Shown one piece after another: positions 1-12,521 of a stretch of 49,218 nt of DNA. The number at the start of each line of letters is the position of its first letter. The stretch's first letter is position 1. The translations under genes and the position numbers were made by a program. Where the stretch lies: contig JACVTC010000073.1 of assembly GCA_016946835.1 (NCBI GenBank), positions 895,001-944,218 on the forward strand, written 5' to 3'. The notes under the pieces are model-generated. The model saw only the letters and a list, made by a program, of their open reading frames with translations. It did no database searches and was not told the DNA's origin. This stretch comes from Neocallimastix lanati (nom. inval.). Lineage: Eukaryota; Neocallimastigomycota; Neocallimastigomycetes; Neocallimastigales; Neocallimastigaceae.

Positions 1-361
1 CAGCAGAATGACCAGCTGGTTGACGATTCATAGCATTATGTTGATTCCAATCTTCTTTACCATAAGTATCACTCATTAGCATTTCATTTGATACAGTATT
101 TCTTTTATATTGACGATTTGATTTATTATCCCAATAATAATTTTGATTTTGATAACTATTAAATTGGGTGGTGTTACGTTTATCTGAAAAATAATTATTT
201 GTATTATTGCCACTATTATTTCCATTACTATTATTGTTACTATTATTATCATTACTATTATTATTAGTAGTAGTAGTAGTACTAGCACTACTATCATTGT
301 TTTTATTATCATTTTCAGATGTTGTATTCTGAGTTTTACTTGATGAACTTTGAGTGTTATC

Positions 362-431
<70 letters not shown>

Positions 432-3400
432 TTAAAATATATAAATTATTTAAAATATTAATATTAATATAAAATTCAATTATATAATATTTTATAATAT
501 TAATAAATTATTTACTAGATAACTAATTAATTATATATAAATTTTAATAAATATTCAATATTTTACCAATTGCGTTGTTTTCATTATTTTCTGAGACAAT
601 ACTTTCTTTTAATGATTTTTGTTCTAATTCTAAAGTTTCGTCAGTTTTCACTTCTTTACCTTTTTTATTTGATGAATCTTTATTTGTTTCTTGAGAGTTA
701 TCATTCAATTCTTCTTTTTTATTATTATTTATTTCTTCTTTCGTATTACTTGCATTATCTTTAGTTGTATCTTCACTGTGTTTGTCTTCTTCATCAACAT
801 CTTGTGCAAAGAAACTTAACTTCTTATTACCAATACTTCCTGAAATTGAATCAGGAACAGCAAATATATATGGCTTATTTGATTTAAATATTTCATTTCT
901 ACTCATCTTTAATTTCACACCTTTTTGGGGAGTCTGTTTTTTATTAACATCTTCATTTTTTATATCCTTTTTATCTTTATTTACTTCTGATCGTTTTATA
1001 CCTTCATTTAATTCATTATTTTCGCTTTTTTCCTTCCTTTGTTCAAATTCACGTCTTCTTTCCTGTAATGTGGTACGTTTTTCACCAGATTTACTATCAT
1101 ATTCCTTTTTATTATCTTTGTGCTGATCTTTTTCACGATTAGCTTCTCTTCTCTCTTGGTAAGTTCTTTCTGAAGCATTTCTACTTCTACTATTTTCACC
1201 ATCTTTTCTTCTATAATTTTGACTATCGTCCCTTGCATCCCTTGAATTTGAGCTTGAATTTCTTCCATAAAGTTTATCATCTTCTCTATTATTATAAAAG
1301 CTTCTTTTATTCTTTTTTTGATAATCATCTTTATCATCATAATAATTAGATCTATTATTATTACGATAATTTTGCTTAGAATTTTTATATTCATTATCTT
1401 CTTTCTTTGTTAATCTACTGGAATCATGCATTGTTTTCTTAATTGTATCCATAACATTATCAATTTCTTGTATTGTGTATTTTGAATGATGTGTTTTTGG
1501 TGTTGAGTTTGAGGATACAATTTCTTGACCGCCATCTAAACATTTTTATTAATATTAAAAATTAATAAATAAATAAAATAAAATAAAATAAAATTCATAT
1601 AATTATTTTAATTAAAATATATTAATAATTTAAAAAAGGAAATTCATAAAATAAAATAACAAATAAATAAATAATACAAAAAAAAAAAAAAAAAAAATTA
1701 AATAATATTAACATTAATAACTACCTGTATTATTAAATTTAGTTGGAGTTGCTCTTGAAGTGTTTTGCTTTATAAATGTCGATTTTGCATTTGGTTTTGA
1801 CACTTCATCATTTCCTTTAATATTTGATTTAGTAATTTTTTTTGATATTTCATCATTTCCTTTAATATTTAATTTGGGGTTTTGCTTTGACAGTTCATCA
1901 TTTCCTTTAATACTTGATTTGGTGTTTTGTTTTGGTATTTCATCATTTCCTTTATCATTAGTTTTAGTAATACTGATTTCTTTTTTCATTACTTCTAATG
2001 TTTTCTTTTTATCTTCTTCATTTGAATTAATAATTTCATTTTGTTTTGATGTTTCTGGAGTTGTCACATTTTCATTAGAATTCAATGGTTTAACAATTGA
2101 TTTCTCTGAACTTTCCGTTTTTAATATTTCATTAGATTTGCTATTTTGTTCAATTTGAACTTCTTTTGCTTTAGATTCAGATATTGATTTATCTTCAGTT
2201 TTTTCTTTTATATCTTTTTCTTCTTTTGTATTCTGATTTTCCTCATTCTTTTCTTTCTTAACAGTTTCTTCTTCATTTTTTTTCTCCTCCATTTCTTTCT
2301 TTTTTCTCATCCTTTCTTCTAATTCTTTTAATTTTTGTTGACGTCTCTTTTCTGCTTCATCTCTTTCTCTTTGTAATTCTTCTTCTTTACGTTTTCTTGC
2401 CTTTTCAGCTGATTTTGCCATTAATTCTTTTTGTATTTCAACATATGGTTTATTACCATGACCACCAGCTGTTATCTTAAATGTTTCCATTAATCTACTT
2501 TCATCTAATAAACTATTATTATTATTATTACTATTATTATTATTATTATTTGATTTCTCATCAGTTAGATGTGATGATTCATCTAATCTGTTATTATTTT
2601 TATTATTATTATTATTACTATTAATCACATCTTCCTCTAAGTTATCTGATGTAATATTATCATTATTCATATTATTTACATCGAAATTATTACTTTCAGG
2701 CATATATCCACTGTTTGAAGTATTTCTTATATTATCATCCATAAAATTATTACTTTTATTATAACTTGATGATAATGGTTGATGATAAGGAGATTTGGTT
2801 CCTAATATTTTTCATATTAAAAAAAATATTTTTAATTTTTTTTTTTATTATTTTTTTTAAAATATTGTATTACATTATCAAATAATAAGTGCTATTTTTA
2901 AAAATCTTACCATTTTTATAGTCAAAATTATTAACATTTAACTCATCTCTTGATGAATAATCTCTCAATCCAGATGGTTTTTGATAATAATCGTTACTAT
3001 TCATTCTTTGGCGAGCATCGAAGTAACTATTTCCTTTGTTTCTATAATTATTAAATGTATTTTTGTCTCTTGAATCATAATCACTACCATTATTTAATCT
3101 TCCCTTATTCATTCTATTTTCGAAAAATTCATTTCTAGAATTATCATACGATCCTACTCTAAAGCTATTACTTCCATTACTGTTCATATCAAAACTTTTA
3201 CTTAATTCTCTTTCATTCAATGATCCAGAATTCATTCTATAATGTGAGTCATAATTATCAAACCCTCTACTCTCTGAATAATTATTTATACTTCCATTTC
3301 TACTATTATTTCTTATATTTCCTCTTCCACGATTAAAATCAAATGCATTTCTTCCTCTTTCCATTTCCATATCCATATCACCATTATTATACTCAATTGA

Positions 3401-4790
3401 TCCTCTTCGGCCATTCCACCTTGTACCACTCCGTGTTCTTACATTATTATTCATAAATCCACCACGATTATTATTATATTCATAATATGAATTACGCATA
3501 CCTTGATTATCTTGATATCTATCCATAGATTTTCCCATCCTTGTTCCTGAATTAGACCTTTGTTCAAATCTAAACGGACTATTACCACCACTATTATTAT
3601 TAATATAATTATCATTCTCATAATAACGATTATTATATTCTTCATATCTTGATCCTCCATTACTATTATTCATATTAAAAAACTTATTACGTTGATAATA
3701 CTGATCATTTCTATTATTAAATTTTGGTGTAAAATATATATCATTTTTTTCTTGGTCTTTATAAAACCTATTATTTTCATTTTCATATCTATTATTATAG
3801 TTAAAATTAGTATTTCTCATATTTCTTTTATTATCAAACTTTTGTATTTTATCATCTTCAAAAACATCATTATTATTTAAATCATTATCATCAACGTTCT
3901 CTACTTGATTATAACTTTCTTCATTATTTTCATTAATGTCCTTTTCTTTTAAATTATTATCATTTTGATCTTCAAATTCATTTTCATTGTTTGATTCTGA
4001 ATTTTTTATATTTGCTATTATAGGAACCTTAGAAAAATCCATTTCTTCATCATCGTCCATCCACGGAGTTACATGAGTATAATATTCATTATTTATTGTA
4101 GTCGTCAACTTCTCCTGAGTTTTATTCTTTTCATTATTTTCACTAACAGAATTGTTCTTTTCATTATCCTCATTATTTTTATTATTAACATTTATATTTT
4201 CATTTTCAATATTATTTGATTCATTAATTTCATTTGGTTTAATTTTGCTAATATATCAAAGCAATAAAAAATAACAATAAATGTCAAAAAAAAACTCTAA
4301 ATTTTTAATAATTTTGAAATATCATAATATTTATATTAACCTTTCTTTGGAAATTTTATTTTGTTTATGCTCTATTCATTTATTTGTTTGTTAATTAAAA
4401 ATAATTAATAATTTATTGTATAGAAATTATTTATTTAAATAATTTTATATTTACCTTTTTCCTTTTTTTCTTTCTATTAATATTAATTATATACATCAAT
4501 TAATATTAACATATATATATAACTATATAAAAAATTAATAAAACTATAAATACCTCTTCTTTTAAAACTTCAGCAGCAGTAGGAAATTCTTGTGATTGAA
4601 ATTTTGAGCTAGAACGACCCCAAGGACTCTTTTCTTCTTTTTTATCATTATTTACATTTCCCCAACAATTTCCGGATGGTACGAGACTAATTGAAGGATC
4701 TAAGCCTTTATTTTGTTTTCTTAAACTTGGTAAATCAACTGGTTTTGGAGCTGCTACCATAGCTGGACGCAGTCTTCCACTCCCTTGCAT
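1..4790 (-). CDS. PRRC2/BAT2-like disordered protein, 6 exons, 3' end outside window
   Basis: Exons on the minus strand are 4790-4554, 4369-4341, 4247-2911, 2801-1725, 1535-567 and 360-<1. All junctions are GT/AG and keep frame; exon 2 is only 29 nt. About 1336 codons are visible and no stop is reached. The first 79 residues carry the BAT2 N-terminal signature: KPVDLPSLRKQNKGLDP, LVPSG, a W, SPWGRSSS and FPTAAEVLKEE. The rest is low complexity: N/E/D-rich, then N/R/G/Y-rich with RG and SRDE segments, then a highly charged helix (about residues 660-735, KARKRKEEEL and RQQKLKELEER) suggestive of a single alpha-helix or coiled coil. Next come four tandem 15-residue KGNDE-type repeats (about 1790-1965), then another N/S/R-rich tail. 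PRRC2 proteins are cytoplasmic, RNA-associated and found in stress granules; that role is inferred. The start is the ATG directly before the conserved N-terminal block. Domain call is fairly sure, function less so. Confidence 0.8.
362..431. repeat. (ATT)n microsatellite inside PRRC2-like intron 5
   Basis: A run of ATT units fills the exon-6-proximal end of intron 361-566. On the coding (minus) strand it reads (AAT)n and ends directly in the AG acceptor at 362-361. Confidence 0.9.
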
Positions 4791-5218
4791 TACTAAAAAA
4801 ATATATTTTTCAAAAATAATAATTATTAAATAAATTATTAAATTATATCTTAAAATTATTTAATTTACTATTAAATTAATATTTCATTTCATAATAAATT
4901 TTTTTTTTTTTTTTTTTTTTGATTTTTGATTTAAAAATATTACAAATCAAAATATATATATAAAATTAGATTGATTAATTAATTAATTGTTATTGATAGT
5001 TTGATTGATAGCATTATATTTAATTATATACAATTTTAAAATAAAAAACAAAAAATCTTTTGTCTTTTGTAGTTATATGTCTTATTTATTTACTGAAATT
5101 ATAGAATATTTTTGTTTAATTCTTTTAGTGTTCTTCAATTTAATTAATTGTTTCAATAAACTCTTCTAAAAAACTAAAAACTAAAAGCATGTATATATAT
5201 AATAAATATATATAAATA

Positions 5219-5375
5219 AAAAGAATTATACTGTTTTGATAATTACTTTATACGAAATTAGGTGATTATTAAATAAAAATGTAATAAAAGCTAATAAGTA
5301 TATATATTTATATAACAATTACTCTTTTTTCTAATTTTAATCTATTTTGTTCATTAAATAACAATATTGATATAA
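5219..5375 (+). repeat. Imperfect direct repeat, copy 1
   Basis: This segment shares an ordered series of words with 5640-5810: GATAATTACT, GAAATTAGGTGATTA, AATAAAAGCTAA, TATATAACAATT and a following TTTTAATC, TTTTATTAAA-like stretch. By eye the core of about 115 bp is roughly three-quarters identical. It contains no ORF. A 5' fragment of the same unit (AAGAATTGTCTTGG) recurs near 5457. It may be a diverged dispersed repeat or a local duplication. Confidence 0.7.
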
Positions 5376-5606
5376 TTTAAAATCAAAAATAATAATAATA
5401 ATAATAATAGTCAATATATATTATTAAATAAAAATAAATAATAATAATTATAAATAAGAATTGTCTTGGTTATTATATATAAAATTGTAATTAATGCAAG
5501 ATATAAATATATGTTATTTATTATTCTTTCAAATTTCTAATCATTAACTAACTACATTATTAATTTAAAATTGAAAATAAAATATATAATCAGTATTATT
5601 ATTAAA

Positions 5607-5638
<32 letters not shown>

Positions 5639-5644
<6 letters not shown>

Positions 5645-5812
5645 AATTGTCCTGTTTCGATAATTACTGTATTTGAAATTAGGTGATTACTACAAAAAAA
5701 AATTGAAATAAAAGCTAAATTATAAATTTATATATAACAATTTTTCTTCTTTTTATTTTATTTTTATTTTATTTTAATCAGTTGCTTTTATTAAACAATA
5801 ATTATTATTATA
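5639..5812 (+). repeat. Imperfect direct repeat, copy 2
   Basis: Second copy of the unit at 5219-5375, starting just after a long poly-A tract. It keeps the GAAATTAGGTGATTA core and the spacing of the other shared words, with small indels in the A-rich parts. No coding potential was seen. Confidence 0.7.
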
Positions 5813-7150
5813 ATTGTTATTATTATTTTTAAAATTGTATCATTTAAATATAAATTTTATAAAATATTAAAAAAAAAAAAATAAGAAAATAAAAAAAGAA
5901 AATTTCAAATACATTACGTTTTATATATATATTTATTTATATTCTAATATATATTACTTTAAATACATAATTTTTATATATCAAACAAAATTTTTGTAGT
6001 ATTACAGTGTATATCAATGAAATTCATTATATAATTGCATAAACAATACTTTTTAATTAACACTAATATTTTAAAATATATTGATATATATATACCAATA
6101 TATTATGAATATTTATTTTTATATTTTTATATGAAATATATATATTAAGTAATAATTTAATTTAAATATAATAAAAAAAATATTTTTTTTAAGTTTATCT
6201 CTATTGCCATTTAAAAATGATTAAAAAAAAATTGTGTATTTTAAAATTAATATATATAATAAAATATAGGTATTAATGGTTAGGGTAATTATACTTTTAT
6301 TTTATTATTTGTCTACTTTTCATATACAATACAAAAAAACTATGCATGATTGTGGAGCTCTTAATTTAAATCTTCAAATTATATATTTCTTTACTGATAA
6401 ATTCATTTTTAATTATTAAATATAATTACTTTTTTTCTTCATTATTATTTATAAAAATTAATATTTGTAATTTTAACAAAACTATTTATCTGTTTTTTAT
6501 TACTTTAAAAAATAATAAATATATGAAATTTTTTATTAGTAATACTCTTTTGCTTTTAATCTTATATTTGTATATTGACCTTCTTTGTGAAGCAATAATA
6601 ATTATTAATTATTTATTCTAAAGTAACTAAATAAAAATTAAATTAATAATTATAATATGAATTATGAAAATAAATAAATTATTAATAAAAAAAATCAAAT
6701 AAATAAAAAAATATAATAAATAATAATAAATAAATAATAAATAAAATAAATAATTTAAAACTAAAAAAAAAGATTAAATTTTATGAAATTTTTTTAAATT
6801 TGGGAGATTATAATCTCTCTATATAATATTAATATTTAGGATTACAAAATAATCATTAATTCTAATAATTCTAATAATTCTAATAGTAATAATAATTAAT
6901 AATAATAATTATATTAATATATAAAATGAAATAATTCAATAATATTAATGTTTTAATAATAGAATAAATTTATTATAATTATTACTATTCATATTTTTGT
7001 TTTATTTTATATTGTTATATTATATTATAATATATAGTTTTATTTTATTTTTTTATTTTATTTTTTTTTTTTATTTTTTATAGCTAGTAATTAATTAAAT
7101 GTATATGTATATATTATAATCATTCGAATTATGCATTTTTTAAATAAAAA

Positions 7151-9700
7151 ATGGAAATTAATTCCACAAACTTAAAGTCAAATGAAGAATTGCTTACATC
7201 AGAACAAGAAATAGATTATTCTTTGTTAATTCGAAATCGTGAATTAGAAGAAATAAATAAAAATTTATCATTAAAAATTGAAAATTTGGAAAATGAACAA
7301 TTGGCAATTAGTAGGCAATGTCAAGAATTAAAAAGTATTAATCAGTCATTAAAAAAAAGAATTCATTTTCTTGAAGAAGAAAATGAACAAATCCATAATA
7401 AATTAAAATTTCAAATTAAAGAAGAAAATAATATAAAAGAAGATGTGTTTTTTCAAAAAGAGAAAGAAATTTATCAATTAACTATTGAAATTGAACAAAA
7501 AGATATTGATATTAAAAAAGCCAAAGAAAAAATTGATGAATTATCAAATATTTGCAAAAAGCAAAACGATGAAATTTTGAGATATCAAATAAGTCAGAAA
7601 GAAAATAAAAAACAACATATTACAATGGAAAAATTAGAGGGTGAAAAAAAGAAATACAGGAATGATTTAGAAATTTTAGAATCGGATGTCAGTAAATTAG
7701 ATAAAGAAAATAATAAATTAATGGAATCATTAAACATAGCAAACGAAGCTTTAAATGATAAAAACAAGATGGTAACAAAATATAACTTTATAAATACAGA
7801 AATTTTAAAAGAATTAGAAAAAATAAGTATAAATTCCTCTGATATAAAACAAGCTAATGATTCTTCCACTATGGAAAGAAATGTAAAGGAAGAACATTTT
7901 TTATTTGGAATTCATATTGATAATTTAATAACAGATATTAAAGGTGATATTATTGAAATGGTCAAATATTATTTGAATATAACAAAACTAAAGTTAGAAG
8001 AAATATTATATGAAGAAATAATTAATCAAGAACAATTAAGTGATGATATATATAGTGAAACTTTTCATATAATAAAGCCTGAAAAATATAATAGAACTTC
8101 AATTTCAGGTAATCATTCATTTGACTCAGATTCAATGTATATCACATCTTGTAGTTCAGAAGAAATTATTCTTGATTCAAATTTTAATATAAATAGTATT
8201 TCAAATAGAATATTAGCTGTACCTGAAACAAAAAATGAAAGTCATTCAGATTTGGAAGCTTGTCTTTATGATGAGAATTTTGATTATTTAATTTACAGAA
8301 ATAAAACTGAAGATGATAATTATGAAAAAAAGGATGATGAAAAATATAGAATTAAAGAAAATGAAATTTTATCAAAATTATATGTAGAAGTTATAAATAA
8401 TATTAATCAATATTATCAAAAAAATTCAAAAACTATAAGAATTCCAGTGTTTGAAAAATTGAAATTACATATTCGAAACACTTATTTAACTCTTGTTGAT
8501 TTAATTGTTAAATCAAAAAAAAATAAAAACGAAAGCGAAGATGATAAAAAATTACCAGATAATATAGTACAGAATATTAATAAAGAAGTTTCTTCTTCTT
8601 GGTTAATATATCCTTTATCATTACATTATTATAAACTTTTAATATATATTAATGATATTGAAAATTCAATTATAAAAAGGATAAATATTAATCAATTTAA
8701 TGAAAATATGAAAAAAGTTAAGCAATTAAAAGATGAACTGAATTCATCTAAAAGATTGTCAAAGGATTTAGAAGATAAAATTAAAATTTATAAATTAAAA
8801 AGAAAAAGTAAAAATATGAAAAGATTATCACAAGAATTTGATAATTACAATATGAAAAATCTTGAGAGGCAATTATTATATAATGATGCCTCATTTAAAA
8901 ATACTGATCTCAATAAACTTAATGATAATGATAAAGTTAATAATTTTATTTCAGATTTAATAGGAAAAAAGAGCAATGACACTAAGTTGAAAAAAAAAAG
9001 TGAAAGTAATGATAGTATAATTATATTTGATAGGATATTGTATAAAGGGAAAAGTGAAGCTGAGGTGAATAAAAATAAAATTACAAATAAACATAACAAT
9101 AATAATAAAGATGAGTTAATTAATAAAATAAATAAAATTGAAATTGATGAAATAGAAAATGTTAACAATGAAGATAAATTAGACGATAAATTTACTATAA
9201 AGAAAGATAACAAGAAAAATAGTGATAAGGAATCGCATGATGAATTAAAAGAAAATGAAATTATAGAAAATATATCATTTAAATTTGATAAAAACAACAA
9301 TCAAAAATTAAATACATCTGAAACATTTAATATCAATGATGATACCATAATTACTGAAGAAAATAACAATTCTAATAAAGAAATGTGTTATGAAGGAATA
9401 CTAATTTATTGTAGTAACAATAAAATTAATTATATTAAAATAAATAAAATTATTGCTAATAAAATTAGTGATACGAAAAGAGCTATAACAAATGGAACCG
9501 CATATTTATCATTAATTAATGATTATAATAATAGATCTAATAATGATAATAATAATAAGAATATAAGTAACTATAAAAATATAGATATAACAAATACATA
9601 TAAGAAAAAAAAGTCAGCCATAGCAAAAAATAAAGGTATAAGAATAATATTTATTTTATTCAAATTTTATAAGATATTTTATTTATACAATAATATTTAA
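7151..9700 (+). CDS. Lysine/asparagine-rich coiled-coil protein, unknown function
   Basis: A single open frame of 849 codons starts at ATG 7151, just after an in-frame A/T-rich leader; no upstream exon was found. Residues about 1-240 form long heptad-rich coiled coil (ELEEINKNLSLKIENLE, FLEEENEQIHNKL, KLEGEKKKYRNDLEILE). Residues about 250-300 and 415-560 are less charged and may be helical domains, including a SSWLIYPLSLHYYKLL segment. A second short coiled coil lies near 560-620. After that it becomes N/K/D/E-rich. There is no signal peptide or convincing membrane helix. The architecture resembles a golgin, spindle-pole or tether-type scaffold, but no family signature was recognised. The last 20-25 codons look like intron read-through: AAG|GTATAAG at about 9633 could be a donor, and coding-like sequence continues downstream in other frames, so the true C-terminus is uncertain. 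Confidence 0.65.
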   Translation: MEINSTNLKSNEELLTSEQEIDYSLLIRNRELEEINKNLSLKIENLENEQLAISRQCQELKSINQSLKKRIHFLEEENEQIHNKLKFQIKEENNIKEDVFFQKEKEIYQLTIEIEQKDIDIKKAKEKIDELSNICKKQNDEILRYQISQKENKKQHITMEKLEGEKKKYRNDLEILESDVSKLDKENNKLMESLNIANEALNDKNKMVTKYNFINTEILKELEKISINSSDIKQANDSSTMERNVKEEHFLFGIHIDNLITDIKGDIIEMVKYYLNITKLKLEEILYEEIINQEQLSDDIYSETFHIIKPEKYNRTSISGNHSFDSDSMYITSCSSEEIILDSNFNINSISNRILAVPETKNESHSDLEACLYDENFDYLIYRNKTEDDNYEKKDDEKYRIKENEILSKLYVEVINNINQYYQKNSKTIRIPVFEKLKLHIRNTYLTLVDLIVKSKKNKNESEDDKKLPDNIVQNINKEVSSSWLIYPLSLHYYKLLIYINDIENSIIKRININQFNENMKKVKQLKDELNSSKRLSKDLEDKIKIYKLKRKSKNMKRLSQEFDNYNMKNLERQLLYNDASFKNTDLNKLNDNDKVNNFISDLIGKKSNDTKLKKKSESNDSIIIFDRILYKGKSEAEVNKNKITNKHNNNNKDELINKINKIEIDEIENVNNEDKLDDKFTIKKDNKKNSDKESHDELKENEIIENISFKFDKNNNQKLNTSETFNINDDTIITEENNNSNKEMCYEGILIYCSNNKINYIKINKIIANKISDTKRAITNGTAYLSLINDYNNRSNNDNNNKNISNYKNIDITNTYKKKKSAIAKNKGIRIIFILFKFYKIFYLYNNI

Positions 9701-9930
9701 TAATAATAGCATTAATAATAATAATAATAAATAATAATATTAATTTTAATACTAATAATTATAATTGTAATTATTACTTTAATAATAGAAATAATAATCA
9801 AAATGTTAATGAAATATTATTATAACTACTGCTACTACTACTGCTATTACTATTATGACTATTATTATTACTATTACTGTGTCTATTACTATTATTACTG
9901 ATACTACTAGTACTACTACTAATAATAATA

Positions 9931-9968
<38 letters not shown>

Positions 9969-10129
9969 CTTGAATATATTTACAACTCAAAAGAAGAGCA
10001 AAATAAATGATTATGATAATTAATAATGAATTTATATATTCAAAGAAAAATATTAGTACTCAAACAGATCCTGAAAAAGTTTTCAACTCTGATTCAATTA
10101 GATTTTTTTTCTTTAATAGAAAATAAATT

Positions 10130-10209
<80 letters not shown>

Positions 10210-10595
10210 TAATATAATCACTATACCTAACCAAAGTTTAATAATATTAGAAAGAGATATATAAAAAATTTAATGAAAAAAAAAAAAAAAAAAAAAAGAC
10301 AAAATGTAAAATTTTTACCATTTAAAAATTGTAAGTCATTATCATATATACAATTAATTGACAAATCTAAACAAAATAACAGAAATGGTATTACATCAAA
10401 CATGCAAAATATGTATAATTTAGAGAATATAAAAAGAAAAGTACTACTTTTTAAATTTTTTTTTTATAAATGAAAATAACGATTAATATAATGATGGAAA
10501 TATAGAAAAGAAAAGGACTTGATAATAAAAGTATCATTAAAGATAATTTTAATAAAAAACTGGTTATTATACAGAGAAAGCATATCTTCAAATGT

Positions 10596-10620
<25 letters not shown>
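9701..10620 (+). pseudogene. Frameshifted coding-like tail downstream of the coiled-coil ORF
   Basis: Several short stretches in different forward frames look like this genome's N/K/T-rich protein code but are broken by stops and homopolymers. They are: N-rich NNNQNVNEI near 9790; a Thr/Ile/Asn-rich run at about 9830-9965 ending LEYIYNSKEEQNK; NEFIYSKKNISTQTDPEKV at 10025-10081; a block around 10300-10450 (FLPFKNCKSLSYIQLIDK, then an N-rich piece ending YNLENIKRK); and DNFNKKLVIIQRKHIFK at about 10540-10590. Either the gene once extended about 1 kb further and has decayed, or these are small exons of the upstream gene. For example, a donor at 9633 to an AG at 10060 keeps phase and gives VLKQILKKFSTLIQLDFF. 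Sequencing indels in homopolymers are a third option. Confidence 0.45.
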
Positions 10621-10626
<6 letters not shown>

Positions 10627-10838
10627 GAATATAAATAATAAAATAAATTATAGATTTCATTAAATTAATAAGTAATTTTATGTATGTATTTAATAATTAT
10701 GATAATAACAATTCACTTTATATAATTAAATATGTATTTATATTTTTTAATTATAATCAATCTACATGAATAAAATAAAATAGTTCATTCTTTTATTATA
10801 TTTAATTTTGTGAATATTTTTTGAATTAAAAATTAAAA

Positions 10839-10892
<54 letters not shown>

Positions 10893-11807
10893 GTAGTAAT
10901 AGTAATAATAATAAATAAACAAATAAATAAAAGAAAAAAAAAATAGTGAAAATAAAAAAATAAAAATATTGAAATAATGAAATATATAAAATAAAATAAA
11001 TTATATAATTCAAAAAAAGTAATAATGAAAGGTTAATAAAAATAAAAATAAAATATATATGAGAAAAAAAAATATTAATATGAATAAAAATAAATATAAA
11101 TATGTGGGAAATATATATATATATATTACAAATAAAAGAATAAATAAAAAAGAAGATTAAAAAAAATAATAATAATAAAAATAAAAAAAATAAAAAAAAT
11201 AAAAAAAATAAAAAAATAAAAAAAATAAAAAAATAAAAAAAATAGAAATAAAATAAAAAATAAAGGAAAAAAAAAAATAAAGGAAAAAAAAAAAAATAAA
11301 GGAAAAAAAAAAAAATAAAGGAAAAATAATTAAAAAGAGTAAAAAGTATTAATCATTCTATAAACTTTATTTTTATTTTTTTTATTTAATTGTTTTTTTT
11401 TTTTTTAAAGAAATAAAAGAAATTAAAGGAAAGGAAATTATTTATTTGTTACTAAAAATATTGTATTTAATTTTAATTTTAAAGTTTAGATAGAATGCAT
11501 CAAATGTTGAAAGATTAAATTAATACAAAACAATAATTTTAATTAAAAAAATAATAATAATAACTATTATTAAAAATGATATATATTCTATTAAAATTCT
11601 ATTATTTAATAATATATAAAAATAAAATTGCAACATGAATTTATGATATTTTTTTTTAATTGTGTAATATAACAGGAAAAATAAATTTACATTCAAAAAG
11701 TACCTACATTTCAATAATATCTATTTAAAACCAAAATAATAAATATGCCAAAAAGTATTTTAATAATTTATTTATTTAATATTATAGCTTTAAAAAAATA
11801 TATATTA

Positions 11808-11841
<34 letters not shown>

Positions 11842-12226
11842 ATATAGGAAAAAAAATATATATATATTCAAATATTAATGATTATAATAATAAAATAATA
11901 ATATAATAATGATAATAATAAATTTAAAATTTAAAAATAAGAAAGAAAAAAAATAAAATAAAATAAAAATATTTTATAAATATAGATCGTTTGAAAATAA
12001 TAATCTATAATTATATAAAAATGTTTATTTTAGAATTATATTAATAGTAATTAAATTAAATTAATAAAATATTATATATATATATATATATATTTATTAT
12101 TAAGCTTTCTGGTTTTATCTTCAATTTAAATAGTATTAAATTTTTAAGCTATTAAATTCCTAAATTAGAGTTAATTAAAATAAAATATTTAAAACAATTT
12201 ATAATAATAGAGAAATAATATATATC

Positions 12227-12275
<49 letters not shown>

Positions 12276-12472
12276 ATTATTTTGAAAAGAATCAATAATT
12301 TATGTCATATTACTGAATTGCAATTTTTTTTTATTTTTGAATATATAAAAGAGATATTATTATTATTATTATTATAATTAGTAAATCCAATTTATTATTA
12401 TCGATATCAATATAATTTGAAATGAAATAAAATAATATTAATAAAATTTTATTTCCTTAGAATTAATAAACT

Positions 12473-12521
<49 letters not shown>

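Larger units (their letters stand above)
4791..7150. other. Divergent intergenic spacer
   Basis: No ORF with coding character lies here. The DNA is A/T-rich with poly-A and poly-T tracts (for example about 4901-4920 and 5609-5641). It separates the minus-strand PRRC2-like gene from the plus-strand coiled-coil gene, so it should hold both promoters. It also holds an imperfect direct repeat at about 5220 and 5640. A GC-richer patch around 6340-6360 (atgcatgattgtggagctc) and a TTAGGGTAA word at about 6281-6289 stand out, but I cannot assign a function to either. Confidence 0.6.

Noticed and set aside
544-2158. Plus-strand and alternate-frame ORFs opposite the PRRC2-like exons (for example 570-764, 782-1126, 1008-1394 and 1760-2158)
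   Set aside because: They are antisense or frame shadows of the low-complexity minus-strand exons and are rich in F/L/I/S, as expected from reversed N/K/E codons.
8845-9300. 151-codon minus-strand ORF within the coiled-coil gene
   Set aside because: Antisense shadow (L/S/F-rich) of the N/K/D/E-rich coding strand.
10026-10473. ORFs across the poly-A tracts at 10026-10217 and 10273-10473 as separate genes
   Set aside because: They depend on long lysine homopolymers; their non-lysine parts are better read as remnants or exons of the upstream coiled-coil gene.
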